NCBI GenBank assembly: GCA_037976565.1
Contig: CP137685.1
Span: forward strand, 24,429,695-24,493,694
Reading direction: 5' to 3'
Source: Mesocentrotus franciscanus
Taxonomy: Eukaryota; Echinodermata; Echinoidea; Camarodonta; Strongylocentrotidae
Length of the DNA stretch: 64,000 bases
The notes under the pieces were generated by a model that was not told the DNA's origin, did no database searches, and saw only the letters and a program-made list of their open reading frames with translations. Positions within the stretch are counted from its first letter, which is position 1. Every line of letters starts with the position of its first letter. Positions 22,074-33,859 of the stretch are shown here, piece after piece. The position numbers and the translations under genes are program-made.

Positions 22074-25000
22074 TTACATTCTGCCATAACCTTTGAACCT
22101 GTGACACTCCCAGAACAAGTGTAAATGTGTTTCAATCTTTTGCTTACAAAATGAGCACAAGTTATCTACAACAAAGCCGAATCTGAATAAGTGTTCTCTA
22201 GTATATATTGCTCCATGAAGCAGTTTATACTGAATTTCTCTTAGTCTGTTAACAATAGTAACTTTCCTAGGCCTACTAAATATCTCCCTACATACCTCAT
22301 TTGAAAAATCTGAAAATTTCCGTCCATCATGAATCTTCAAAACAAATAAATGTTGTAACTTCTCTATAAAATATTCATAAACCTTCCTCGATAATACATC
22401 TCTGAGGAGCTTCACAGTACTGTTAAACTGCATTAAAATATCATACTCTTTTACATCCACTAAACTCCAGTTATCCTTTTTTCCGCTTCTCAAAATAGCT
22501 TCCCCAATATTCCATACATCAACAATTGTGTTTCCTTTTAGCCCCAAATGTTGAAAATGAGATATTGACCGCATGCCATTTTCAGCAAAAATATCTTGAA
22601 TTGAAATTATATTGCGTGTAAACAACTCCTCATCAAAAATCATTTTCTTTTCCAATAAGAAATCTTTATTGTTAAAAATAATTGGATTATTCTTTTCTTC
22701 AAAATTCCTACAACCTTCTAACTCTTCTTATGCTTTGATCATTTCTAAATAGAACTTAGGTACTTTGAGACTTAATAACCTGGAATCATAGTTACACAAA
22801 AAAAATAAATCTACCCCCTACCGTCTTGAAGCAGAAATCAAATTATAGCTTCCATCTCATAGATTTTTCTCCGTACAATAGTCTTTTCACCCACATTACC
22901 CGTTTGGTTTTTACAAACGAATCAAAATTAGTCATTCGTAACCCTCCTTCATTATAACCTTGATACAATATTAATCTCTTAATTCGATCTTTCCCATTCC
23001 ATATAAATTCAAAACATATTTTCTGTATTTCCGATATGACCCACTTTGGAACCACTAGTGAAGCAAAACGTAATTTAATTTACATAATGCATATGTTTTT
23101 AATAGATGAATTTTTCAAAACACCGTAAGGTCCCTCTGTTTTCACCATCCGAGAAGTCTTTTAATCTTGCTTAAAATCTCCCTATAATTCAATTCCTCTC
23201 TTATTCTGACGTCTAACGCAAAATACACTCCCAAAATCTTATTTCTTCAACCACATTCCCGAAGGGAAGTTTGTCTGATTTGTCTTTGTTTTCCCCAATT
23301 TCATAATATTAGTTTTTCCGCATTAACCCGTTAACCACTTATTTTTTTAAATAACGTATAAATCTCCTTTAATCTTTCTACAGATTCTTTATTCCTAACA
23401 AATATTGTCATGTCATCTGCATATAAAACTTGTTTGACTTCAAATCCTCCAATATTAACGCCTTTAATAACCTCATCATTCCTCACTACTGTTGCCAATA
23501 TTTCAATAGCGAGAATAAATAAATAGGGCGAGAGTGGATCTCCTTGCCTTACCCCTCGCTTAATATCAAAATAACCAGTAGCAAAACCCCCATTCATAAC
23601 ACAGCTACTTATATTACTGCAAATAGTTTTTACCCACGAACAAAATGAGGGACCGAACCCAAACTTTTCTAAGACTCTAAAAGGAAAGTATGAGATACTG
23701 AATCGAATGCTTTTTCAAAATCAACCGCAATCAAATAACTACAGGCTTTATCATCTGACTCATCATTAAAAAAACAGAACATATCATCAATTAAACGTAC
23801 CGCTTTTCCAATATTACGATTATTCATATAGCCCACCTGGTCTACGTGTATGACTTCTTCAAGTACTCCCTTAATTCTTGTAGCTAACACCTTTGACAAA
23901 ATTTTGTAATCGACATTTAATAATGTAATCGGCCAATAATTTGTTATGTATCGAGGGTCTTTCCCTTCCTTCTCGATCAAAGTAATAACCCCTTGTTTTT
24001 GTGATATGGATAAACTCCCCATGACATAACCTTCATTTTAAGCATCTACCAAAATATTTCCGAACTTAACCAAAACGTAATATAAAATTCAACTGTAAGG
24101 CCATCATTGCCAGGAGACTTATTTAATTTCATAGCCTTCAATACCTTTAAGCACTCATCTTTTGTTATTTTACCTTCACATGCTTTCCTTCCATTTTCAC
24201 TTAATTTTTAACATCTTTGAAAAACAAAGTTGTCGTGTCCTCATTAAAATCACTTAACTTTTCCGCGTATAAATTTGTATAAAACTTCCTAATCATCGCC
24301 AACATTATGTTCCTATCATATTCAACACATTCATTTTCATCATACAATTCCCTTACCACTGTTTTCTTCTTATTTGACTTTAGCAGTTGCTCTTCCTCGT
24401 ACCACGCAGCTCGTGACCTTATCTTTATTCCTTCTGTAGACTCCTCATGCAATTTCTTTAATTGTTTTTTTTCTTCTTTTCCTCCGTTTCATCCAACTTC
24501 AATGGAAACCTATCTATTCACTTTCCAGCCTTTTTACTTCATTTTCTAGCCTTTAAATATTCTCTTTCTTTTCTCTTGCCTTTCCCTTCGAAAATTTAAT
24601 TGCGTATGCCCTCATTTTCATTTTCAAATAATCCCAAAATAACAATTTCTTGTCAAATATATTTTCCCAATCTCTTTTAATCAAATTGATTTCATTTACC
24701 ATACCTTCCACAATTTTTTTATCTGAACAAAGACTATTATTAAATTTCCAATATGACCTTCCATGCATATAATTTTTCTTTACAAACTTAACTCCCAGAA
24801 TGATTCCGGCATGATCAGGAGTGATAGACGGCATTATTACGCAAATAGATACAGCTTGTTCCAATTGATTTGAAATAAACCAATAGTCTAACCGACTTTG
24901 AACCAGTGGCGTCTTTTGCCTAAACGTGTACTGTTTTAATTCCGGATTATTTTTCCTCCATACGTCATACAAGTCTAATTTTCTCAAAAACATCTCTAAA

Positions 25001-25515
25001 ATCTTTACAAAGGTTGATCTAACTACTCTCGTAGCTCCCATGTAATCCATTTTTTCATCAAAAATAACAAATAAAGTCTCCTCCTAGAATGATCGAATAA
25101 TTCAAGGAGTACAAAGTTGAAATACAAGAGTCTATTTTTCCAAGATAATCTTTTGTTGCTGAATATTTTCCCTTGTTGGGAAGTATTCATTCCCTATTAA
25201 GAGCCTCATATTCCAAATTAAACCTTTTAATAAAATAAAACGACCATCCACATCTTTGACTATCTCCTCCACTTTGATAGCTACATTTTTCGCAAATAGA
25301 AGAAGAACTCCTCTACTGGGATTTGACCCATGACAAAAGTACATTGGCCCTTCCCAATCCTTTCTCCACGCCAATTCAATATCTGGTGTACTGTACGTTT
25401 CTTGCAACATTACTACAACCCCTTTATTACTTTTAATCCAATTACAAATCGCTAATCGTTTAGTCCTATCTCTTAAACCTCTAACATTTACCGAAATGAA
25501 ATTCACACTATCCAT
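22074..25515 (-). pseudogene. L1/Tx1-like LINE ORF2 remnant
   Basis: Collinear minus-strand fragments of an L1-superfamily ORF2: endonuclease start (FISVNVRGLRDRTKR, QETYSTPD, HGSNPSRGVLLLF at 25515-25132), endonuclease end (VQSRLDYWFISN, MPSITPDHAGIIL at 25050-24553), linker (AAWYEEEQ at 24452-24201), RT (SQKQGVITLIEKEGKDPRYI, NVDYKILSKVLATRI, LIAVDFEKAFDSVSH at 24022-23669; GVRQGDPLSPYLFILAIEIL and VLYADDMTIF at 23597-23331) and the C-terminal domain with LCSFCKQKIETHLHLFWEC, a CCHC-like knuckle (22655-22074). Many frameshifts. GVRQGDPLSPYLF and YADD are typical of the Tx1/L1 group. Confidence 0.88.
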
Positions 25516-25979
25516 TGATTTTCTTTTCTATCTATACACATACTTAAACAAAAATAGCAGTAAGAATTTGTCATCAATTGTAAAGTTTCCATGAAATTAT
25601 GAACATCTATTAGCCTCAAATGAAAAACAAACAGCTTCAATTCATGCGCTCCAAGTTGTAACTCGTGAGTATAGGCAGGAACAGACACCCCCTCACGCAC
25701 AGACATACCACAACCCATACAGCATACAAACACACTCCATCTAACACAATTCTTCAGTACCCCCTCCGACCCCGCTCATGGCTCTTAACTGAAAACCCAA
25801 CCCACACCTCCCCCACAATGCACCTCATAACACATAATTCCTCCGGGTTAACTTGTGTCTTCTTCTCTTCCTCTCCCGCCAAATCCTTATTTCATATTGC
25901 TATTTTATTTTATTTTATTTGTATTATTCCCCCTGAGACACCCTAGCTTGTTCAAAGCTACAAGCGACTGAATAGAGAG

Positions 25980-27190
25980 AAAGAGAGATGGGATCACGAC
26001 CAAAAAGAATCCTCATACGTAATCATATCCTGGAGGTTCCCGCCCTTTCTGTTCAAATAACATTGAATCAAACCCTTAAACTTCCATACATTTCAGTGTC
26101 ATAAATAATAATAATACAGCAATACTGACTACAATAGGGTGGCAAGTGTCTTTAAATAATACAACTGCAATTAGTTCCAAACTTCAATGCCTCCAAGGGC
26201 AGCCCCACTAAGATAAAAGCAACCACTCATCCCTTATTATACCTATCTAAGGGGTCACGAACACAAAGAATCCTCATCGCAATCACCAACTGGAGGTTCC
26301 CGCCCTATCTGTTCAAAAATTCATTATCCCTATATAATTGAATCAACTTCTTAACTTCAATACACTTCAGGGTCATCACCCGAGAGCCTTCATCTATCCT
26401 CTCCCAAGACTTTTTACCTTGTCTATTATATGAAAGCACCTTTAAATTCTTAATTGAACATTCCTCAAGAGTAACAAACAAATTAATACCACAATAGGGA
26501 TTCCAAAAAGAGAGGACCCCAAACGATACATGATTAGACCTGTCTTGTCTAAAACAAATGTACAATTGCAATTAGTACCAGACTTCAAAGCATTCAAGGG
26601 TGGCGTCCACCAAGACAAAAGCAACCACTCATCCCTTATTGCATTTCTTAACACAGAAGGAGTCACGAACCACAAAGAAACCCCAGAATGCAATCACTCA
26701 TTACCCCTATATAACTAATCAAATTCCTAAACTCCAATAGACTTCAGGGTCATCACCCGAGAGCCTTCCCTATCCTATCCTCTTTCAAGGCTCTCTAACG
26801 TGTCTGTTATAAGAAAGCACCTTTAAATTCTTCATTGAACACTCCTCAGTTAAAACTAAATAAATAATAATACAACAACAAAACGGATTCCAATAGGGAA
26901 GAGGTCAACATTTACGACTGCATCCAAGGGCATCCCCCAAAGATAAAAACAACCACTCGTCCTCAATGCATTATCTAATACCTTAGGGTCACGACCACAA
27001 AGGATCCTCATACGCAATCATTTACTGGATTCTCCCGCCCTATCTGTTCAAAAACTCATTATCCCCATATAATTTAATCAATCGTATCTATTCTCTCCCA
27101 AGACTCTCTAACTTTTCTTTCATAAGAAAACACCCTTGAATTCTTCAGTAAAACTCCTCAATTATCCAGTAATGAAACAGTATAAATTAT
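25980..27190. repeat. Four tandem units of ~260-390 bp upstream of the L1-like ORF2
   Basis: Each unit contains GTCACGA(A)CCACAAAG, ATCCTCATACGCAATCA, GGTTCCCGCCCTATCTGTTC, GGGTCATCACCCGAGAGCCT and AAAGCAACCACTCATCCC. Unit starts are near 25985, 26250, 26660 and 26985. In the LINE's orientation they resemble 5' promoter monomers. Confidence 0.7.
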
Positions 27191-27210
27191 AATACTATAG
27201 GTTAAGTTAA

Positions 27211-27725
27211 AGTGACTCGGTAACATCGTGGAAGATTGATGAAAAAACTGCGTAATTTTTGTATGAAATGTTACTTATTATATATTCCTTTTACTGTACT
27301 GACCCTCTAACATGCAAACAATCCTGAAAACATTAACAAACCACAAAGATATTTATGGTTTTATTTGATTGCGTCACTGTGCGACACCCTCTATCCAACC
27401 TTTTTTGAATTTTCCCAACCGTTTTTCCATGAAAATAAGACACAAAACAGGCTTTTAAAAATCTGTTAACACTTAAATGTCTGAAATGGTATATAGAGCC
27501 AATTCATTGCTTTGTGACGATTTTAATTCACCTAAAATGTAATTAAATTGTAATAATATAGTTGGGAGAATTAAGGAATCGATCAAATCACTTTTTCCTA
27601 ATTTTTATCATTAGTAATGGTCTGTTTTCACTCAAACTTTCAGATTATCTTTAATTGTACATCTAGCATTGAAGTCACTACCTTAGCACCATTTTCTCTC
27701 ATCTGAACAATGTTACCAAGTCCCT
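27211..27725. mobile_element. TTAA-site (Kolobok-like) non-autonomous element
   Basis: Terminal inverted repeats AGTGACTCGGTAACAT (left) and AGGGACTTGGTAACATTG (right, reverse complement), bounded by TTAA on both sides (27207-27210, 27726-27729). Non-coding interior. A rearranged relative is at 59177-59850. Confidence 0.7.
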
Positions 27726-27949
27726 TTAAACAGTTCATAGGAAAGTAATCTCGATGATTTGGGTGTAATTCTCGGGGGAAGGGGTGTTTTTGTGTCCACC
27801 TCTCTCCGTCTTTCGTATTTCTCTCTCTTTCCCAATTTCCCTTTCTAATCAGCGTATTTCCCTCCACCATACTAGCTTTAAAGGAATTATTCATCACTAA
27901 TTTTGAAAGACTCATTACAGTCCAACTGAGATAACAAATATTCAAAATA

Positions 27950-29440
27950 AGAAAATACTTTTTTTTTTACAGGAAACATCAAAAACAAAAGATTCCCCGA
28001 ATCAAACATTTGGAAAATTCAGAAAAAGAAATGCCCTTATCTTTTATAGCAAATTAGAAGGGGAAAAAGCATTAATTATATATAGGCCTAAAACTTGCAT
28101 GGAGTAGAAATACATGATCACGAGGAAGGGAGATAAGCGGTGAACTAAAACTCTATGATACTAATTGGCTGGTACATAGGGGTTTAAAATGAGATTTAAT
28201 TTACTCTACTGATTTATGGTACGCTGATCATCTTTATTTTATACAAAATATACTCTTACTCTGCAATGCAATGAATAAACAATACGAATCCATTAATATA
28301 ATAAATTGATATTGATTTCATGTCGCTTTGATTTTGTTTATACATTTATACATGGTAAATCTTACAAGATGAGGAGGTTAACAGTTGGCTCTCCATAAAT
28401 CCTTCAACATTTTTTAATACCGGTCATTTATTCTTCCATTTTATGTTCCTATTTTAGATATAGAGTACAGAATTCTTAATTCATAATAAATGTAACTATC
28501 ATTCGATAAAACATAAATACACATTCTTTGTTGGCAAGACGAAAGAAGTAGAAGGAGAACAAGAGAAAGGAGTACAATTTGTGAACGAAGCCAGGGAATA
28601 CTGAGGCAAAATGGATTAATTAAAACTACTATTACAAGTAATCATAAAAGATGCAGATTTATCTTTTTAAGGAAAAAGAAAGGCAGGATGTGACAAATTT
28701 GTTGAAACGTCCGCAGACACAATATCAACAAGCAAAGGAATTAAATGAAGCTAGACAAATCTTATCAACTTTAAAGGTACAAATCTGATACAAATAATAA
28801 ATTAGTATAATATCTGAAATTCATATACATGTAGCATATTACGTAAAAACTTTGATATACTTTACAATGTAATTCTTGTTACCCCGAGTGACTGGATATA
28901 AAGCCTGCAAGCTCACCCGTCGAATCCGGTGTATAAAGGGTTGTTTTTATGTACAATGAAGGTTGAGATTTGAAATATTCAAAAAGAAAGAAAAAAATCC
29001 TCAGGATTTTTGATATTCTGAACAATGATAGGTTTGAGAAAAAAATATGGCTGTTGATATGTGTGTGTGCGTTTGTGCTTGTGCGTGTGTGAGTCAGTAT
29101 GTGTGTGTTTGTGTGTGAGGGTAATTAACAATCCACAATAACACACTTGGTGTTTCTGGTGCTGTTTACATTTTCATGTTAGACTCAGTGACTGACTCCT
29201 TTAATAAAATACATATTTAAAAGTGCATTGCATCTTTTGCATGCACTTGTAGTATTTGTATAATCACTGGATTTAACGAGAGTCTATGTTTACATCCAGG
29301 GTATCATTGGCGGTTTTTGACTTATAGTGTAAAATCACCAGCAGTCATTGCACTCTCTCGATTAGTTCGAAAGACTGCAAAGAGAAAACTTATATGCGTC
29401 GCAGTGCCAAATATTTGGCACTTCCCAGAGGAGTAAATTT
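27950..29440. other. Intron, mostly featureless
   Basis: AT-rich intron sequence of the minus-strand mosaic gene. Contains a TG-rich microsatellite at 29059-29120 and the uncertain plus-strand exon candidate at 28672. Nothing else recognised. Confidence 0.5.
28672..28776 (+). CDS. Candidate isolated coding exon (uncertain)
   Basis: Between a pyrimidine-rich acceptor (tctttttaag) and a donor (AAAG/GTACAA) lie 35 open codons: EKERQDVTNLLKRP, then QYQQAKELNEARQILSTLK, a charged amphipathic pattern that would suit a coiled coil. The frame is also open upstream to an ATG at 28651. No neighbouring plus-strand exon was found and no family is recognised, so this may be chance. Confidence 0.2.
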
Positions 29441-29448
29441 GGACTTAC

Positions 29449-29679
29449 CGTCATTACTGGTGAAACGACATAATTTGATTTCAGCATCTACTTTAGCTTG
29501 TGCAGCACAAACCTGATCATTATACCGGTCATACCAAACAAGCCATCCAGATACGAAGAGTATACTACAAGGCCAAATTTTAAGACTGTCTAGGTTTAGT
29601 AATGTAATCGGTCCAACCCCAGTCTTTAAGTCGAACGAGTAAATGAGGGTCGTTTTTGAAGTCCAAAATAGTTGCTCTC
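29449..29679 (-). CDS. Module B, YWTD propeller exon 4
   Basis: Phase 1-1 exon of 77 codons, acceptor ttttacgcag and donor GGTAAGT. It starts EQLFWTSKTTLIYSFDLKTG, a textbook class B repeat when joined to LTIDEK from the previous exon. A second blade follows with WLVWYDRYNDQVCAAQAK, and the exon ends KLCRFTSNDG. Two cysteines late in the exon could pair. The next recognisable exon is more than 10 kb away at 19120 and needs phase 0, so an intervening exon with phase 1 to 0 is expected. Confidence 0.75.
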
Positions 29680-29954
29680 CTGCGTAAAAGAAGACAAGAT
29701 TTTTAAAGAAAAAAAAAAAGGTACCGAGGAATGTCTCACATTTTACATCCATATACTTCAGGAAGCTCCTAAAAGAAAAAAACTAACTATCCATACGCTA
29801 TTTATGCTTAACCTAAAGGCTATGGTGAAATTAATCACCTACGTGTATTTGTGAATTGCTACGTTAAGTTCATAGGGTTCATCATTTATTGCCCAAGCTC
29901 TTAGCGATGTTAATTCGTAATATATATTTTTAAATTTCAAATGAGGAAATGTTC

Positions 29955-30186
29955 AGCAAGTCCAGAATCTGGACGGTTATTGTATTTCACGATCGCGATC
30001 TCTTCCATCCCCTACCTGCTGCAAGCTGGAGATGACGTAATCTACGAATCCGTTCGCATCGGTATGCGCAGCCGGGCGCAGAAATTCGGGGATCACGTCA
30101 TATTCGGCTTACAGCAAGTATTAACAGGGGGAGATCGCGGTGGTGGAGATTATTAAAAATTAAATCGGTCAGATTCTGGACTAATG
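29955..30186. mobile_element. Small TIR element (AGTCCAGA family)
   Basis: Left AGTCCAGAATCTGGACGG and right, reverse-complemented, AGTCCAGAATCTGACCG. Flanks AATGTTCAG and AATGTTGAG look like a 9-bp target duplication with one change. GC-rich interior (GATGACGTAATC, GATCACGTCATATTC). Probably related to 46157-46374. Confidence 0.6.
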
Positions 30187-30278
30187 TTGAGCTGGAAATG
30201 TATCATTGATAATGGGTATTTTATCATAACATTCTACATAATTATTATTATTTTCAGTTATTTCAAAATAAATAGTAT

Positions 30279-30443
30279 ACAAATATACACAGTCTTGAGA
30301 GGTTCTGGTTAAAACTATGCGCAGAAGGTGACTCCAATAGTACTATTTGCTGGGGGCGCAGCCCCAAAGCAAATGGTACTTTTGGAGTCACCGAGGCCCA
30401 TAGTTTCAACCAGTACCTCGAAAAAAGGCATGGTATATTTGTT
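30279..30443. repeat. 165-bp palindrome
   Basis: Arms CAAATATACACAGTC ... GGTGACTCCAATAGTACTAT and their inverted counterpart, centred at TGGGGGCGCAGCCCCA (about 30359). Only the central few bases are unpaired. Downstream (30640-30700) the word AATAGTACTC from the arm recurs five times. Confidence 0.8.
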
Positions 30444-30989
30444 TTAAATCCTGCATCAAAAATGTATCTATAAAAAAAAATTTTAAAAAATACAATTTTT
30501 GGGAAAAGTTTGAAAATCTCCATTTTTATAAAAAAAAAAAAGAAGAAAAAAGAATACAAACATAATAGATTAAAAACCAATCAAAAAATTAAATAAAATA
30601 TCTCAAATTGAAAAAAAAAAAAAAAAGATCAACCCCCAAATAGTACTCTCATATAGTACTTGTACTCCCAATTAGTACTCCCAAATAGTACTTTTTCAGA
30701 GCAACATTAAAATAGTTGAAATATTTCTGGTCATGTGACGGGCTCTCAACCAATCAAAAACCAATAATTTTTGGATGCAGGATACAATTTTCATTATATA
30801 CTGCATGTCTAGATTCTAGGCCTCTGATTGGTCAAATTTGCAGGCATAAACTTCACTACGGACTGCTGGGCGGTATAGTGAAAAATATTGACCGGGCAAT
30901 ATTCACAATGCAAGTTTATGCAAATTACAAAGACAAAGGATACGCGCCTGGTTGCATAGTTACACACTGCGCGTCTTATTACAAAAAAC

Positions 30990-31552
30990 AATACACCTTT
31001 TCACGGTTAAGGGCGCCATCTTAATTTAAGATAAACAAACCATTGACCTCTAGAGGTCAGGGGTTTACGCGTAATTAAGATAGCGCCCATGCAAAATGAT
31101 GTGAGCGCACAGCGCAGGCAGTGATGTCATCAATGTTTTCAGATGCCTGCGCTGTCGCTCACATCATATTTGCATGGGCGCTATCTTAATTACGCGTAAA
31201 CCCCTGACCTCTGGACGTCAGTGGGGTTAACATCTTTGATTATCTTAAATTATCTTAAATTAAGATGGCGCCCATGTCTGCGCATGCGCACTTTTGTAAC
31301 CGTGAAAAGGTGTATATTTAAGAACAAACAAAGATGTTAACCCCACTGACCTCTAGAGGTCAGTGGTTTACGCGTAATTAAGATAGCGCGCCCATGCAAA
31401 TATGATGTGAGCGCACAGCGCAGGCATCTGAAAACATTGAAGACATCACTGCCTGCATGCGCTGTGCGCTCACATCATATTTGCATGGGCGCTATATACG
31501 CGTAAACCCCTGACCTCTAAAATGGCGCCCTTAACCGTGAAAAGGTGTATTG
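30990..31552. mobile_element. Foldback element containing two tandem palindromes
   Basis: Outer inverted repeats of about 30 bp: AATACACCTTTTCACGGTTA then AGGGCGCCAT at the left, the same inverted at the right. Inside, a ~190-bp palindrome (31030-31215) with arms ACCTCTAGAGGTCAGGGG, ACGCGTAATTAAGATAGCGC and GATGTGAGCGCACAGCGCAG is followed, after another inverted TTTGTAACCGTGAAAAGGTG end at 31293, by a second copy (31340-31520). No coding frame. Confidence 0.8.
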
Positions 31553-31794
31553 AATTGAATACCGGCCCAGGGCTAGGGAACTAGGCTAGCTAGCCAAAGC
31601 CGCTGCGCGTAGGCGCTAGGTTAATTTAACGCGCGTAGCTATGGCAATTTAGATACTTGGGCGCGCGGCCGTCACCATATCATACATGTATGATGAACAC
31701 CGAACGAAATTTCGAAAGAGCGATTGATGAGCATTACGTATACGGTACCGTATTTCATCTGTCTTTGAAATTAATTTCTGAGCTAACGAAGGAT

Positions 31795-31985
31795 GCAGTA
31801 TATAAAACAAATGTTGACTGCTTCTTGTTCGCGTCACGGTGAAAACCATGGGCATGGCCCTCGGTGATCTCGCAACTGTGCCATGCCCCTCGACTGTCGT
31901 CTCGGGACATATCACAGTTGCGAGCTTACCTCAGGCCATAGTTTTCACCGTGCCCCTCAAAGCAGTCAACATTTGTATATTATAG
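31795..31985. repeat. 190-bp imperfect palindrome
   Basis: Left arm ACAAATGTTGACTGCTT, CACGGTGAAAACCATGGGC and CTCGCAACTGTG; the right arm is the same inverted. Centre near 31890. Probably a MITE of its own. Confidence 0.75.
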
Positions 31986-32415
31986 GGTATCGGTATATTT
32001 ATTTCAATGTTGATTCTGAATACTAGATATGAGATCGAAAAGAACATAAAATCGAGTGGGATTTTATTACGATATCAACTGTTAATCAACGATTCTAACC
32101 TGTAAGTTGTATGACAAATTATATCATACTGAATTTCATTATGAAGTACGAATCTCTTGTTTGCACCATTATCAATTTATATCTTAATATTGAAGCATGC
32201 TATGATGTTCAAAAGCATTTTAGGGGATCATATATTATGGGGTTCATCGGGTAATTTTTCGGGCAGCCTCTTGGCCTATTTTCATTCTTAACTCCCAATT
32301 TCAACATTCGCATCTATTGGAACGCACGTAATTATATTTGAATAATAATGACTAAATTTGAAGGGAAAATGAGGCTGTCCTCGGGGCCAACTCCTGTTAC
32401 TATGTTACTTTTTAC

Positions 32416-32552
32416 CTTTTTCATCTATTGTCAATCCGTTAATTGAAGCAGAAACTACATCTGATGAAATCGTTTCGGAATGACAACTGTCTAGATGAAA
32501 TCGAATAATCGCCTTGTTGCTGACTGATTGATACCCGATGGTATAGAAATAT
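32416..32552 (-). CDS. Module B, YWTD propeller exon 3
   Basis: A 137-nt exon found from its splice sites (acceptor ctccacag, donor AAAG/GTAAAA). Entering in phase 2 it reads YFYTIGYQSVSNKAIIRF, then HLDSCHSETISSDVV and ASINGLTIDEK, with no stop in that frame. The end supplies the LxxD part of the next class B repeat, whose YWTD part (QLFWTS) opens the following exon. The join is in phase with 36619 upstream and 29679 downstream, which strongly supports it. Only one copy is in the window; the module A equivalent would lie left of position 1. Confidence 0.75.
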
Positions 32553-33859
32553 CTGTGGAGAAGAGAAATTAATTATTTGGAAAACCAATTCATTTCGATG
32601 TATTCAAGTTTCATGTAAAATCTTAAAGCGGTATTCGAATCAGTCAAAACACGATTTTGGATCAAACCACTTCTTTAAAAATGCATTTTTAAGGTGCCTG
32701 GTTACTCCAAATGTTCTTGATGAATCGATAGAGGGTCTGCTTGTCAAACAAGTGATTGTAGCTTAATGCTTAATTTGATAGAAAGAAAGATAGTAAGAAA
32801 GTCACCACCACTGTTCAGTAAGAGTCCACTACACTCTTCGTAGAATATTTGGCGAAAGCCTGGTGTAGTGGTCATTGATGTAATTACCCAAATATTTTGA
32901 GGGGGTGAGGGGGGGGGGGACAGTATTTTGTTCAGCATCAAAAACGCAATTCTAATCCGTTGAATCAGGGGGATACACTTCTACCCCCGCCCCTCCCCGC
33001 CCAAAGAAAAAGACATGTAGACTTTGACTTTTGCCAGATAAAAAATTATATTCTAACGACAACATTTTAGAGCACTTTCAAGTTCTTTCTGTTCCGGTTC
33101 CGTGGCCTTGGATCTGGTCTTACTGTAACTAAGACCAAGGTCTAGAATTTTGCTGTGCTAAACTTGACCCAACGCTTCGTCCCACATTTCAGATAACGAT
33201 TACTATCATTGTAAAGACCGAATCAGAAAATAAAAATCCGTTGCTGAACGTGTTAAGAATGAAATTTAAATGCGGGCTTATTAGACACATCCTTGTAGAT
33301 TGTACTGTATTCTCCTCCGCTTCTTTTCCTACTATATTCATGATAAATATTGAGCTACTTAAGAGGTTAAACTTGAGGATTTCTTGAGAGAGACAACAGA
33401 AGGAGAAGTAGTGACGAAAAACGGAAGGGTGTTTAAGAAGTTCGGGCAGAAATGAAAGAAACTACATTCCCCTAATTTTGAGTTAACACATGCTAATCGA
33501 AGGATGGTGAATCAGGAAGAGCGGGGATGATAGTGTGATCAAGCTGGTGTATGTAAAACCATAGATATAGTTATCTTGGTGTACAGTAACTTTAAATAAC
33601 TGTTATTTAAAATGAATGCTACACATAATGTGCGTTATTTCAATTATACCGCATATCAGGTAGGTTAAGGAGGGAGAGGCGAACAATGGTGCCCGAAATT
33701 TTTTGAGCCTCTTTTGTCTTTACACAATCCGCCAACCAAACGTACTACGGAAGTAAGTCAGCGTAACTTGTCTTGATACCATATATGTCTTTGACTTGGA
33801 TGGATGTCGCTCGCCCTCAATACATGCCCGCATCACGTCACAAATAACAGCAAACGTTT
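32553..33859. other. Intron, no recognised element
   Basis: Intron between propeller exons 2 and 3 of module B. Contains a G-rich stretch at 32900-32921 and a short C-rich run at 32983-33000. I found no repeat pairing or coding pattern. Confidence 0.5.

Larger units (their letters stand above)
22000..27195 (-). mobile_element. L1/Tx1-like LINE with tandem 5' region
   Basis: Extent of the element inferred from ORF2 remnants (22074-25515), an unassigned interval (25516-25950), and upstream tandem units at 25980-27190 that would form its 5' UTR in the minus orientation. No ORF1 was recognised. The 3' end near 22000 is approximate. Confidence 0.55.
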
